Notes under the pieces: model-generated | Told to the model about the DNA's origin: nothing | Databases searched by the model: none | The model's input: the letters and a program-made list of their open reading frames with translations, nothing else | Position numbers and translations under genes: made by a program | Origin: Pedobacter glucosidilyticus DSM 23534 | GTDB taxonomy: Bacteria > Bacteroidota > Bacteroidia > Sphingobacteriales > Sphingobacteriaceae | Reading direction: 5' to 3' | Length of the DNA: 64,000 nt | NCBI RefSeq assembly: GCF_000425145.1 | Contig: NZ_AULF01000009.1 | Location: 124,001-188,000 of the forward strand | Shown: in pieces, positions 36,732 to 45,959 of the stretch | How positions within the stretch are numbered: the first letter of the stretch is position 1 | How the letters are laid out: every line of letters begins with the position of its first letter

Positions 36732-37202
36732 TTAATAATCTTTTTTACTAGCTGATTGTTGCCACATTTCAAAAGCTTTTAAAGCCTCGTCTCTTAATAA
36801 TTGTTGCGATGGTAATTTCCTGTCCTCAGGTTTCAAGTCTATTTCCTGATAAATGAAATCATCATTAAAATTGATAGCAGCGGCATCTTTTTTGGTATTT
36901 GCGTAGTACAATTTATCTATCCTAGCCCAATATATTGCACCCAAACACATGGGGCAAGGTTCGCAACTGGCATAAATAGTGCATCCTTCTAAAGAAAAGG
37001 TGTTTAGGTTTTGGCAAGCTAGTCTTATAGCCGCAACTTCTGCATGTGCTGTAGGGTCGTTTGTTGTAGTAACTGTATTAGCGCTTTTTGCTATAATTTG
37101 ACCGTCTTTAACGATAACCGCTCCAAATGGGCCACCTAAATTGTTTTTAACATTGTCTTCAGAGAGGGCAATAGCCATTCTCATAAAATCTTCATGTTCC
37201 AT
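36732..37202 (-). CDS. guaD: Guanine deaminase / nucleoside deaminase
   Basis: The 156-residue enzyme belongs to the cytidine-deaminase-like zinc fold, with the ligand motifs TAHAEVAAI (His and catalytic Glu) and PCPMC (two zinc cysteines). The stretch NDPTAHAEV, LGAIYWARIDKLYYA and AAAINFNDDFIYQEI and the end KKDY follow the Bacillus subtilis GuaD sequence closely, so guanine-to-xanthine conversion is more likely than tRNA editing (TadA). It comes before the oxidoreductase gene. Confidence 0.85.
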   Translation of the reverse strand: MEHEDFMRMAIALSEDNVKNNLGGPFGAVIVKDGQIIAKSANTVTTTNDPTAHAEVAAIRLACQNLNTFSLEGCTIYASCEPCPMCLGAIYWARIDKLYYANTKKDAAAINFNDDFIYQEIDLKPEDRKLPSQQLLRDEALKAFEMWQQSASKKDY

Positions 37203-37213
37203 AGCTGTAAATT

Positions 37214-37244
37214 AAAAAAGCTCAACATCAAATGCCGAGCTTTT
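37214..37244 (-). terminator. Terminator after the OmpH-like gene
   Basis: AAAAGCTC (37216-37223) and GAGCTTTT (37237-37244) form an 8-bp stem; on the minus strand six T follow. It separates the OmpH gene from guaD. Confidence 0.75.
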
Positions 37245-37269
37245 GTTTATATTTTAAGAATTGAAAATA

Positions 37270-37866
37270 TTACTTTTTGTCTTTTTTATAAGCTTCATTT
37301 AAGCCTTTGATTACTTCTTTAGTAACATCTAAGCTTTCATCAGCAAATAAAATAGCACTATTACCTTTAGAGTAAGTTAAAACCATTTTATAGCCTTTTT
37401 CTTTAGCATAGATTTTAAGGTAATCAGCTACTTTATCATAAAGTTTTTCATTTTCTGCCATTTCTTCGCTTTGTAAAGCAGAACCTGCATTTTGCTGATA
37501 AGCCTGTAATTCTTGTTGTTTACGAGCTAAACGCTGTTCTGTACTAGCTCTTTCATCAGCACTCATACCTTGTGCACCTTGTTGGTATGCGGCAACTTCA
37601 CGTTGGAAAGCAGCACCTTTAGTTTTTAAATCAGCTTCGGCTTTTTTAGACTTATCTTCAAATTTAGATTTGATTTCTTTGAAATACTCGTAGTTATTTA
37701 ACAATGAATCTGAGTTTACGTATACCACAGCAGCAGCTTGGTCTTTAGCAGTTTCGGTTGTTGATTTAGTTGTTTTTGGTTCTGTACTATCATTACAGCT
37801 TACTACAGCAACAGCTAATAATAAGCCTAAACCTGCTTTAGTAATGTTAGAAAAATATGGTGTCAT
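37270..37866 (-). CDS. OmpH/Skp-family chaperone-like lipoprotein
   Basis: The 198-residue protein starts with a lipoprotein signal peptide; the lipobox ends VVSC, giving lipidated Cys24 after a Lys-containing N-terminus. After a Thr/Lys-rich linker it has the Skp/OmpH fold: VVYVNSDSLLNNYEYFKEIKSKF, a long Gln/Ala-rich coiled coil (about 75-135) and the C-terminal strand/helix (KGYKMVLTYSKGNSAILFADESLDVT). Skp holds unfolded outer-membrane proteins in the periplasm. A lipidated form would be tethered; several such genes are common in Bacteroidota. A -7-like element CAAAGATA (37884-37891, minus reading TATCTTTG) precedes it. Confidence 0.85.
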   Translation of the reverse strand: MTPYFSNITKAGLGLLLAVAVVSCNDSTEPKTTKSTTETAKDQAAAVVYVNSDSLLNNYEYFKEIKSKFEDKSKKAEADLKTKGAAFQREVAAYQQGAQGMSADERASTEQRLARKQQELQAYQQNAGSALQSEEMAENEKLYDKVADYLKIYAKEKGYKMVLTYSKGNSAILFADESLDVTKEVIKGLNEAYKKDKK

Positions 37867-37883
37867 TTTTATTTATTTTTACA

Positions 37884-37891
37884 CAAAGATA
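37884..37891 (-). promoter_or_regulatory. Candidate -7 element of the OmpH-like gene
   Basis: On the minus strand TATCTTTG matches TAnnTTTG and would give a leader of about 14 bases. No clear -33 TTG is seen at the correct distance, so it is weak. Confidence 0.35.
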
Positions 37892-37920
37892 TACTTTCAA
37901 TAAAAGTATCCTAATAAAAT

Positions 37921-37959
37921 AAAAAAAGACCTTTCAGAATCATCGAAAGATCTTTTTTT
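37921..37959. terminator. Terminator between trxA and the OmpH-like gene
   Basis: AAAAAAAGA followed by CCTTTC pairs with CGAAAG followed by ATCTTTTTTT around a short loop; both strands have T runs. It ends trxA transcription on the minus strand. Confidence 0.75.
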
Positions 37960-37977
37960 AATATCAATTTAAATGGA

Positions 37978-38298
37978 TTAAGCCATTTGCTTGGTTAATT
38001 TTTCAGCTAAAACTGATTTTGGAACTGCGCCAATTTGCTTGTCAACAATTTCACCGTTTTTGAAAAATAATAAAGCAGGAATGTTTCTGATGCCAAATTT
38101 CATAGAGATTTCTGGATTGTGGTCTACATTAACTTTACCAACAACAGCTTTACCATCATATTCTTTTGCTAACTCTTCTACAACAGGTCCAACCATACGG
38201 CATGGTCCGCACCACTCTGCCCAAAAGTCTACTAAAACTGGTTTATCTGATTTTAATACTAATTCTTCAAAATTAGCATCTGTAATTTCTAATGCCAT
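37978..38298 (-). CDS. trxA: Thioredoxin
   Basis: The 106-residue protein has the full thioredoxin fold with the active site [10 protein letters not shown] (Cys30 and Cys33). The cis-proline loop ([13 protein letters not shown]) and the glycine-rich C-terminal strand are in place. No signal peptide is present, so it acts in the cytoplasm as a general disulfide reductant with thioredoxin reductase. Confidence 0.97.
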   Translation of the reverse strand: MALEITDANFEELVLKSDKPVLVDFWAEWCGPCRMVGPVVEELAKEYDGKAVVGKVNVDHNPEISMKFGIRNIPALLFFKNGEIVDKQIGAVPKSVLAEKLTKQMA

Positions 38299-38504
38299 AA
38301 TATCAATGATTTAAATAAAAATTCTTTTTTTAAGATTTCAAATATACATACCCAAACATTCTGCCACAAATAGATTCTTGTAATCTTACCATAGGATAAA
38401 GCTATAGTTAAAACAATACAGGTATTTTTTGTTTAATAGTATGGATAGATGTTGTACTGGCGCATATTTTGTTAATTATATTTAAAGCAATAAATTTTTA
38501 TTTT

Positions 38505-41500
38505 TTGAACAAATATCTATCACTCATTTTAAAGACAATTCTCTGGATTTTTACCGGTGTTATTACTTTGTTTTTATTGGTCGTATTGCTTATCCAAGTT
38601 CCGGCTATACAAAATATGGTAAAAAATAAAGTAGTTAACTATCTGGAAGAGAAAATAAAAACACCCGTAAGTATAACTAAGCTAGAAATTGGCTTGCCAA
38701 AAAAAATAATTCTTCATGGCGTTTATTTTCAAAGCCTGCAAAAGGATACTTTATTAGCTGGCGATAAACTGGCTGTAGATATCAGTTTGTTCAAATTACT
38801 AGACAATAAGTTAGAGATTAATAGTATAGATCTGCAAGGCATTACCGCTAATGTTAAAAGAAATCAAGATTCGGTTTTTAATTTTGATTACATCATTAAA
38901 GCATTTGCTACTGAGCAAACAAAAGAATCAATGCCTCAGGATAGTAGTGCTACCATGAAATTTTCAATAGAAAAAATAAATTTAGACAAAATAAGGGTAA
39001 GGTTTGATGATGCCATCACGAAAAATAACTTGGATGTTTACCTCAACCACCTTGATACAAAAATTAAAAAATTTGATTTAGATAGTTTAGATTTTGATGT
39101 TCCTAAGATTACCCTAAACGGTTTAAATTTAAATTTGAAACAAGGTATTGTAGAAGAACTGGTAAACAACACACAAGAAACTGTTAAAGAAGCTTCTCAT
39201 AACCCATTTTTTAAATTAAAGCTCGAAGAAATAGCTCTTTCGGCTATAAAAATCAATTATAATAGCGAAGGAAATAGCCTGAAAACCTTTTTAGATTTGG
39301 GTGAACTAAACCTGATTTTTAATACACTAGACTTACAAAAACAATGGATAAACATTGAAAAACTAGCTATGAAGCAAACTAAAGGAAGTTTAGCCTTTGG
39401 AAAAGCATTAGCGAAACCCATTACAGAAACAACAAGCAACAACACACAACCCGGCTGGAAAGTTGGTTTACAAGAAGTGGCTATAGCACATGTTGATTTT
39501 AAGTTTGATGATTTTAATAGCAAACCTTTAAAAAGAGGTATAGATTATATGCACCTGGATTTAAAAGGACTTTTGCTAAATGCAGATGATATTTATTACA
39601 GTACCGATACCATTTCTGGAAAAATAGCCAGTTTGAAAGTTGCAGATAAAAGTGGCTTAAATATTCAGGATTTTAAAACATCTTTTTTTTACGGACCTAA
39701 GTACGCTTACCTAGAGGATTTATATATTAAAACTCCACGGTCGCTTATTCGGGATGAAATTAAAGTGGCTTATCCATCTATTGCAACTTTATCAAAGAAT
39801 TTAAGTGAACTGTATATAGAAGCATCGTTAAATAAAAGTAGTATCGCTTTCACTGATATTTTACTATTTGTACCAGATTTAGCTCAAAATCCTCCCTTTA
39901 AAGGAAACCCAAATGCTATATTAAGGGTGAATAGCACTGTAAAAGGAAGGTTAGACAATCTAAATATTCCTAAACTAGAACTTAGCGGAATTGGTCAAAC
40001 TAAACTAGTTGCCAATGGTAGGATAAAAGGACTTCCAAACGTTGAAAAGGCGTTTTTTGATCTTAATATCAAAGAATTTAGTACCAGCGCCAAAGACATC
40101 AATAGCTTTATTCCTAAAGGTACTTTACCGGCTCAATTTCAAATTCCGCAACGTTTATCATTAAATGGATTTTTTAAAGGAGCCATAAATAATTTTAATA
40201 CGCAACTCTTTCTAAAAAGTAGTTTAGGAAATGCTACTGTTAAAGCTAATTACGACCAACGTTTAAAAAACAAAGAACGCTACCAAGCCACGGTAGAGGT
40301 AAAAGATTTCCATGTTGGGCAACTGATGAAAAATGATTCTATCGGTAGGATAAGTTTAAATGCGCAAGTTAGTGGTATGGGTTTAAACCCTAAAACGATG
40401 GTTGCCGGCGTAAAAGCTCGGGTTTTAAAAGCTCAATACAATGGTTATAACTATAAAAATTTAGATGTTAAAGGAAATATCAAAGCAGGAGTATATCAGG
40501 CTACAGCCAATATGGAGGATAAAAACCTTGATTTTGATTTATTAGCTAAAGGAAGTTTTAATCAGCAGTATCCAAGTTTATCTTTAAAAACTAATATAGA
40601 TAGCGCCAATTTTGGAGCTTTAAATTTGTATAAAGGAAGCCTAAAATTTAGAGGTAAAATAGATGCCGATATAGCAACACTAGACCCTGATTATCTGAAT
40701 GGGAAAATATCAATAAACAATATGCTTATTGCAACAGAAACAGAGCGGTTTCCTTTAGATTCTATCAATATCATTTCGCAAGCATCGGCATCTCAAAACT
40801 CGTTAAACATCAAATCTCCTTTTTTAAATGGAAGTATAAAAGGTAAATATCAGTTTACGCAATTGGCTACAGCCTTGACCAATAGCATAGCTAAATATTA
40901 CGATACCAGCCAGGGAATAAAAAAAGAGCCTGTTAAACCTCAATATTTTGCCTATCAATTATCGGTTCAAAATCATCCAGCATTAATAGCTTTTGTTCCG
41001 GGTTTAACCCGGATAGAGCCTATCCAAATAAACGGACGCTACAATAGCGAAGGCGACACCATTATTATGAAAGCCAATATCCCTAAGTTAATTTATGGTT
41101 CAAATATCATTACCAACGCCGTTTTAAATGTTGCGCCAAATAATGATAGTTTGGCTTACAGCTTTATTATTGATGAAGTTAAAAGCAGTCAATTCTTGCT
41201 TCCTTATACAGCCTTAAGTGGAAACATTGCAAAAAATATCATCGATTATCGTTTACAGGTTAAAGATATCCAAGACAAAGAACGTTATTTAATTGCCGGA
41301 ACCATGCAGGCCATTAAAAACGATACTGAGTTTAAACTGGCTTTAGAAGGGTTAAAACTTAATTACGAAAGATGGCAGATTAACGAAAATAACCTCTTAA
41401 GTTTTGGAGAAAGAGGTATTTATGCCAATAATTTCGAATTACGAAACCAATCTCAATCCATCAAAATACAATCGCAAGCAAGGGTTTTAAATGCCCCTAT

Positions 41501-43496
41501 GACTGTTACTTTTGATAATTTTAAAATTGAAACCTTAACAAGCATCATCGAGAAAGATTCTTTATTAATAGGTGGGACCTTAAATGGAGATGTTTTACTG
41601 AAAGATTTAGATCGGGATTTCTCTTTTACCTCAGATTTAGCTATTCAAAATTTCAATTTCAGAACAGATACTTTAGGAAACATCAGCCTAAAAGTAAATA
41701 ACCAGCAAGCCAATACTTTTGCTGCACAGGTAGCCATAACTGGGCAAGATAATGATGTTAGACTAGATGGTATTTACCGTACCAATAACAGTAGTTTTGA
41801 TATGGATTTAGCTATAGCAAAGCTAAATCTTAAAAGTATAGAAGGTTTTACTTTTGGCAATTTAAAAGAAAGTAGCGGTTATTTAACAGGCGATTTTAAA
41901 ATATCTGGTACAGCTGCAGCACCAAAAGTTATTGGCGATTTACAGTTTAAGGATGGGGCTTTTAGAGTAACACCTTTAAACTCTTATTTTCAATTACTGA
42001 ATGATAAAATATCTTTTACCCAAGAAGGAATCAATTTTAATAGGTTTAGTTTATCAGACTCGGCCAATAATAAACTCACGGTAAACGGAGCAATTTATAC
42101 CAGCAATTATCAGGATTATAGATTTAATGTAGATGTAAATGCCAATAATTTTAGAGCAGTTAACTCAACAGCTAAAGATAATGAGCTTTATTATGGCGAT
42201 TTGTTTTTAAACACTCGATTAAGAATTCGCGGTGATTTAAACCAACCAGAGGTAGAAGGAACACTAAAAATTAATAAGGATACTAGGTTTACTATTGTTT
42301 TGCCGCAATCAGACCCGGGTATAGCAGACAGAGAGGGGATTGTAGAATTTATAGATCAAGATAATCCGCAATTGGCAGAAACTTTTGCTTTACCGGATTC
42401 TCTTAATAAAAGTAGTGTTACCGGTATGGATGTTTCTATGAATATAGAAGTAGACCCAGAAGCAGAACTTACCATGATTATTGACAAAGGAAATGGCGAT
42501 TTTGTTAAGCTTAAAGGCGAAGCAGAGCTAACCGGAGGCATGGACCCATCAGGTAAAATAAGCCTTACCGGGAAATACGAATTAAAAGAAGGAAGTTATG
42601 AAATGTCTTTCAACTTCATCAGACGGGTATTTAAAATTAAAGAAGGAAGCTCTCTGGTTTGGACAGGAGAGCCAACCACCGCTAATATAGATATTACTGC
42701 TATTTACGAAACAGAAACAGCTCCTTTAGATTTATTGGATAATCAATTAGGTGGTAGGTCCGCTGCGGTACGTAACACGTACAAGCAAGAAATTCCTTTC
42801 CAAGTATTACTCAATATGGATGGCGAGTTACTAAAGCCAGAAATTAGTTTTGATATTGTGCTCCCAGAAGGAAATTATAATGTTTCTCAAGATATCATCA
42901 GTGAGTCAAGAACCCGTCTAGAGCAGTTAAGGCAGCAGCCATCAGAGCTTAACAAGCAAGTTTTTGCATTGTTATTGTTAAACAGATTTGTAGGCGAAAA
43001 CCCTTTTGCAAGTGAAGCTGGTTCTGGCGGAGTAGAATCTATAGCCAGACAAAGTGTTAGTAAAATATTATCTCAACAATTGAATAATCTTGCAGGCGAT
43101 TTACTTGGAGGTGTTGAGTTAAATTTTGATTTGGAAGCTACCGATGATTATACCACAGGACAAAGAGAAAACCGTACCGATTTAAATGTTGGCTTATCTA
43201 AAAGATTGTTAAACGATAGGTTAAAAGTTACCATTGGTAGTAATTTTGGTTTAGAAGGTCCGCAACAAGCAAACCGCCAAACTAATAATATAGCCGGAGA
43301 TATTGCTGCCGATTATCAGCTTTCTAAAGACGGACGTTATTTGTTAAGAGCTTATCGTAAAAATCAATACCAAATGGCTATACAAGGGCAGGTTATAGAA
43401 ACAGGTTTAGGATTTATTTTAACGATGGATTATAACCAATTTAAAGAGATTTTTGAAAAGCCTAAATCGCCACGAAGAAGAAATAATTCAAAATGA
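38505..43496 (+). CDS. tamB: Translocation and assembly module protein TamB
   Basis: TamB spans the periplasm from the inner membrane to TamA/TamL and helps insert outer-membrane proteins or move phospholipids. The 1663-residue protein begins with a single inner-membrane anchor (ILWIFTGVITLFLLVVLLIQVP) and continues with a very long beta-rich AsmA/DUF490-like region of repeated short strands. The C-terminal DUF490 segment includes RLEQLRQQPSELNKQVFALL and LLNRFVGENPF and the end in repeated strands. The start is uncertain: the TTG at 38505 (reads MNKYLSL) gives a compact N-terminus, while a TTG at 38469 is further upstream. tamL begins in the stop codon (ATGA overlap). Confidence 0.92.
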   Translation: MNKYLSLILKTILWIFTGVITLFLLVVLLIQVPAIQNMVKNKVVNYLEEKIKTPVSITKLEIGLPKKIILHGVYFQSLQKDTLLAGDKLAVDISLFKLLDNKLEINSIDLQGITANVKRNQDSVFNFDYIIKAFATEQTKESMPQDSSATMKFSIEKINLDKIRVRFDDAITKNNLDVYLNHLDTKIKKFDLDSLDFDVPKITLNGLNLNLKQGIVEELVNNTQETVKEASHNPFFKLKLEEIALSAIKINYNSEGNSLKTFLDLGELNLIFNTLDLQKQWINIEKLAMKQTKGSLAFGKALAKPITETTSNNTQPGWKVGLQEVAIAHVDFKFDDFNSKPLKRGIDYMHLDLKGLLLNADDIYYSTDTISGKIASLKVADKSGLNIQDFKTSFFYGPKYAYLEDLYIKTPRSLIRDEIKVAYPSIATLSKNLSELYIEASLNKSSIAFTDILLFVPDLAQNPPFKGNPNAILRVNSTVKGRLDNLNIPKLELSGIGQTKLVANGRIKGLPNVEKAFFDLNIKEFSTSAKDINSFIPKGTLPAQFQIPQRLSLNGFFKGAINNFNTQLFLKSSLGNATVKANYDQRLKNKERYQATVEVKDFHVGQLMKNDSIGRISLNAQVSGMGLNPKTMVAGVKARVLKAQYNGYNYKNLDVKGNIKAGVYQATANMEDKNLDFDLLAKGSFNQQYPSLSLKTNIDSANFGALNLYKGSLKFRGKIDADIATLDPDYLNGKISINNMLIATETERFPLDSINIISQASASQNSLNIKSPFLNGSIKGKYQFTQLATALTNSIAKYYDTSQGIKKEPVKPQYFAYQLSVQNHPALIAFVPGLTRIEPIQINGRYNSEGDTIIMKANIPKLIYGSNIITNAVLNVAPNNDSLAYSFIIDEVKSSQFLLPYTALSGNIAKNIIDYRLQVKDIQDKERYLIAGTMQAIKNDTEFKLALEGLKLNYERWQINENNLLSFGERGIYANNFELRNQSQSIKIQSQARVLNAPMTVTFDNFKIETLTSIIEKDSLLIGGTLNGDVLLKDLDRDFSFTSDLAIQNFNFRTDTLGNISLKVNNQQANTFAAQVAITGQDNDVRLDGIYRTNNSSFDMDLAIAKLNLKSIEGFTFGNLKESSGYLTGDFKISGTAAAPKVIGDLQFKDGAFRVTPLNSYFQLLNDKISFTQEGINFNRFSLSDSANNKLTVNGAIYTSNYQDYRFNVDVNANNFRAVNSTAKDNELYYGDLFLNTRLRIRGDLNQPEVEGTLKINKDTRFTIVLPQSDPGIADREGIVEFIDQDNPQLAETFALPDSLNKSSVTGMDVSMNIEVDPEAELTMIIDKGNGDFVKLKGEAELTGGMDPSGKISLTGKYELKEGSYEMSFNFIRRVFKIKEGSSLVWTGEPTTANIDITAIYETETAPLDLLDNQLGGRSAAVRNTYKQEIPFQVLLNMDGELLKPEISFDIVLPEGNYNVSQDIISESRTRLEQLRQQPSELNKQVFALLLLNRFVGENPFASEAGSGGVESIARQSVSKILSQQLNNLAGDLLGGVELNFDLEATDDYTTGQRENRTDLNVGLSKRLLNDRLKVTIGSNFGLEGPQQANRQTNNIAGDIAADYQLSKDGRYLLRAYRKNQYQMAIQGQVIETGLGFILTMDYNQFKEIFEKPKSPRRRNNSK

Positions 43497-45781
43497 TGAA
43501 TAGATATTTGATAGTTTTCATGGTTATTTTCTTGATGTCTGCTTGTAGCAATATCAAGTATTTGCCTAAAGGCGAGCAACTTTATATAGGGGCAGAAGTT
43601 ACGATTACAGATAAAGAAATTACCAAAAGCGAGCGTAAAAGTTTAACATCAGAATTAGAAGGGGTATTAAGACCCAAACCTAACTCAACTATTTTAGGTT
43701 TAAGACCAAAATTATTTTTTTACAACATCGCCGGAACTCCTAAAAAAGAAAAGGGTTTAAGAAACTGGCTGAAGAATAAAGCAGGTGAACCTCCTGTTTT
43801 AATGAGTAAGGTAGATCTGGATTATAATGCATCTATCATTCAAAACCGCTTAGAAAATAAAGGATATTTTTTAGCAGAAACCAGTGCTGATTCTACCGAA
43901 AGAAACCAAAGAGTAAAAGCCCAATACTCGGTGCAAACCAAAAAGCAGTATAAAATAAGGGAGGTGATTTTTCCTCAAGATTCATCGGTATTAACTCAAG
44001 CCATCAAAGAAACAGAAGTTAATACTTTCCTAAAACCAACAGAAGCTTACGATTTAGACAAAATTAAGGCCGAGCGGGAGCGTATAGATGTCCGCTTAAA
44101 AGAGAAAGGCTTTTATTATTTCGGGCCAGATTATTTAATTGTTAAAGTTGATAGTACCGTTGGAAACCAGCAGGTAGATTTATTAGTAGAAGTAAAAAAA
44201 GAAACCCCTATTAATGCTAAACAAGTTTATACGATAGATGATATTTACATTTACCCTGATTATTCTTTAAGAAAAGAAAGGCGGTTAAATAAAGACTCGG
44301 CAGTTGTTTATAAAGATTTTAAAATTATTGACGATGGCGAGCCACTTTTTAAACCTCAGGTTTTTGATCGTACTTTGTTTTTCCATAAAGGAGATGTTTA
44401 CAACCGTACTGATCATAATTTGTCGCTTAATAGGCTAGTTAATTTAGGTGTTTTTAGGTTTGTTAAAAATCAATTTAAGGAAACAGATTCTATCCAAAAC
44501 GTTTTAGACGCTTATTACTATTTAACGCCCAGAGAGAAAAAATCTATCCGTTTTGAATTGTTAGGGAAAACAAACTCAGCTAATTATACCGGTACAGAGT
44601 TAAATCTAAACTGGATAAATCGCAATACCTTTAAAGGGGCAGAACAATTAACCATCACAGGTTTTGGGGGAGTAGAAACGCAAGTATCAGGGCAAAACCA
44701 AGGTTTTAATGTTTACCGCTTTGGGGCCGATGCTAGCTTGATTTGGCCACGCTTTATTACACCTTTTAATATCAACGGTACCAGTGCTTTTGTACCCAAA
44801 ACCAGAGCAACTTTGGGCTACGAGTTTCAAAATCGAGTAAAATTGTACTCTTTAAATACTTTTAAAGGCTCTTTTGGCTATTTATGGAAAGAAGAAATCC
44901 GTAAAGAGCATCAACTTAATGTAATTGATATAACCTACGTAAATTCTTTTAATGTTTCTGATTTATACAGACGTCAAATTGATAGTATTCCATCTTTAGC
45001 CAGAGTGATAGAAAAGCAATTAATTTTTGGTCCAACTTATAGTTTCACCTTTACCAATACCACAGAAACCAGTAAAACACATACGTTTTATTACAAAGGC
45101 TCTATAGATTTATCTGCAACGATTACAGGTTTAATAAAAAATGGTAATGTACAAAGAGGTGATACAGCTACTATTTTAAATGTCCCTTATAGTGAGTTTG
45201 CAAAAACCGAACATGATTTTAGGTATTATCTAAGACTAAATGATAGAAATAGAATAGCTAGTAGAATTATTATAGGGGCGGGTTTACCTTACGGAAATTC
45301 TAGTTCTTTACCTTTTATTAAACAGTTTTTTTCTGGCGGTACAAATAGCATCAGGGCATTTAGGGCTCGGTCTTTAGGTCCGGGTACTTTCCGTTACGAT
45401 GTTGATGAGAATAGCTTTTTGCCAGACCAATCTGGAGATTTTAAATTGGAGTTGAATGCAGAATATAGAGCAAAATTATTTTCTATTGTAGAAGGTGCAG
45501 CTTTTATTGATGCAGGTAATATCTGGATGGCTAACGACGATCCAAACCGACCAGGTGCTGTTTTATCTAAAGATTTTATGAAAGAATTGGCTGTTGGAAC
45601 AGGTGTTGGTTTGCGTTTTGATTTATCTTTTCTGATTTTGAGGGGAGATTTAGCATTTCCTATCCGAAAACCTTATTTACCCGATGGCGAACGTTGGGTT
45701 TTAAACCAGATAGATTTTGGTAACAGAGATTGGCGTAGAGAAAATCTAGTTTTCAATTTAGCTATTGGATATCCTTTTTAA
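43493..45781 (+). CDS. tamL: Translocation and assembly module lipoprotein TamL (BamA/TamA superfamily)
   Basis: The 762-residue protein starts with a lipoprotein signal (lipobox LMSAC at Cys18), unlike classical TamA, which has an ordinary signal peptide. This is the Bacteroidota form called TamL. POTRA-like units follow (AEVTITDKEITK...; YKIREVIFPQDSSVL...; DDIYIYPDYSL...). The Omp85 barrel comes next, with the lid-lock-type motif SGGTNSIRAFRARSLGPG and the terminal strand ending NLAIGYPF, with aromatic C-terminal residue. It overlaps tamB by four bases, so the pair is translationally coupled and the proteins presumably bind each other. Confidence 0.94.
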   Translation: MMNRYLIVFMVIFLMSACSNIKYLPKGEQLYIGAEVTITDKEITKSERKSLTSELEGVLRPKPNSTILGLRPKLFFYNIAGTPKKEKGLRNWLKNKAGEPPVLMSKVDLDYNASIIQNRLENKGYFLAETSADSTERNQRVKAQYSVQTKKQYKIREVIFPQDSSVLTQAIKETEVNTFLKPTEAYDLDKIKAERERIDVRLKEKGFYYFGPDYLIVKVDSTVGNQQVDLLVEVKKETPINAKQVYTIDDIYIYPDYSLRKERRLNKDSAVVYKDFKIIDDGEPLFKPQVFDRTLFFHKGDVYNRTDHNLSLNRLVNLGVFRFVKNQFKETDSIQNVLDAYYYLTPREKKSIRFELLGKTNSANYTGTELNLNWINRNTFKGAEQLTITGFGGVETQVSGQNQGFNVYRFGADASLIWPRFITPFNINGTSAFVPKTRATLGYEFQNRVKLYSLNTFKGSFGYLWKEEIRKEHQLNVIDITYVNSFNVSDLYRRQIDSIPSLARVIEKQLIFGPTYSFTFTNTTETSKTHTFYYKGSIDLSATITGLIKNGNVQRGDTATILNVPYSEFAKTEHDFRYYLRLNDRNRIASRIIIGAGLPYGNSSSLPFIKQFFSGGTNSIRAFRARSLGPGTFRYDVDENSFLPDQSGDFKLELNAEYRAKLFSIVEGAAFIDAGNIWMANDDPNRPGAVLSKDFMKELAVGTGVGLRFDLSFLILRGDLAFPIRKPYLPDGERWVLNQIDFGNRDWRRENLVFNLAIGYPF

Positions 45782-45798
45782 GGATATACATATCTTTT

Positions 45799-45956
45799 TT
45801 TGGACAAATTTAAAGTTGTACTTTATATTTGTCTATTTATTCATAAATATTTGAATTTTAGTTTTTTATGTTTACTTTTTAAGATCAAATAGTTGATATT
45901 ATTTGTAATTAAGTGAAAATAGACCTATATTTGGACGGATTTAAAGTTGTACTTTA
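45799..45956. promoter_or_regulatory. Two direct copies of a palindromic 27-mer upstream of the second DUF4143 ATPase
   Basis: TTTGGACAAATTTAAAGTTGTACTTTA-type units begin at 45800 and 45931. They differ only at AA versus GG inside the unit and are 131 bases apart; the second ends directly before the ATG at 45960. The core TTTAAAGT-TGT-ACTTTAAA is a palindrome, and around the first copy GACAAAT...ATTTGTC (45803-45833) extends it to a near-perfect 31-base palindrome. Confidence 0.75.
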
Positions 45957-45959
45957 AAA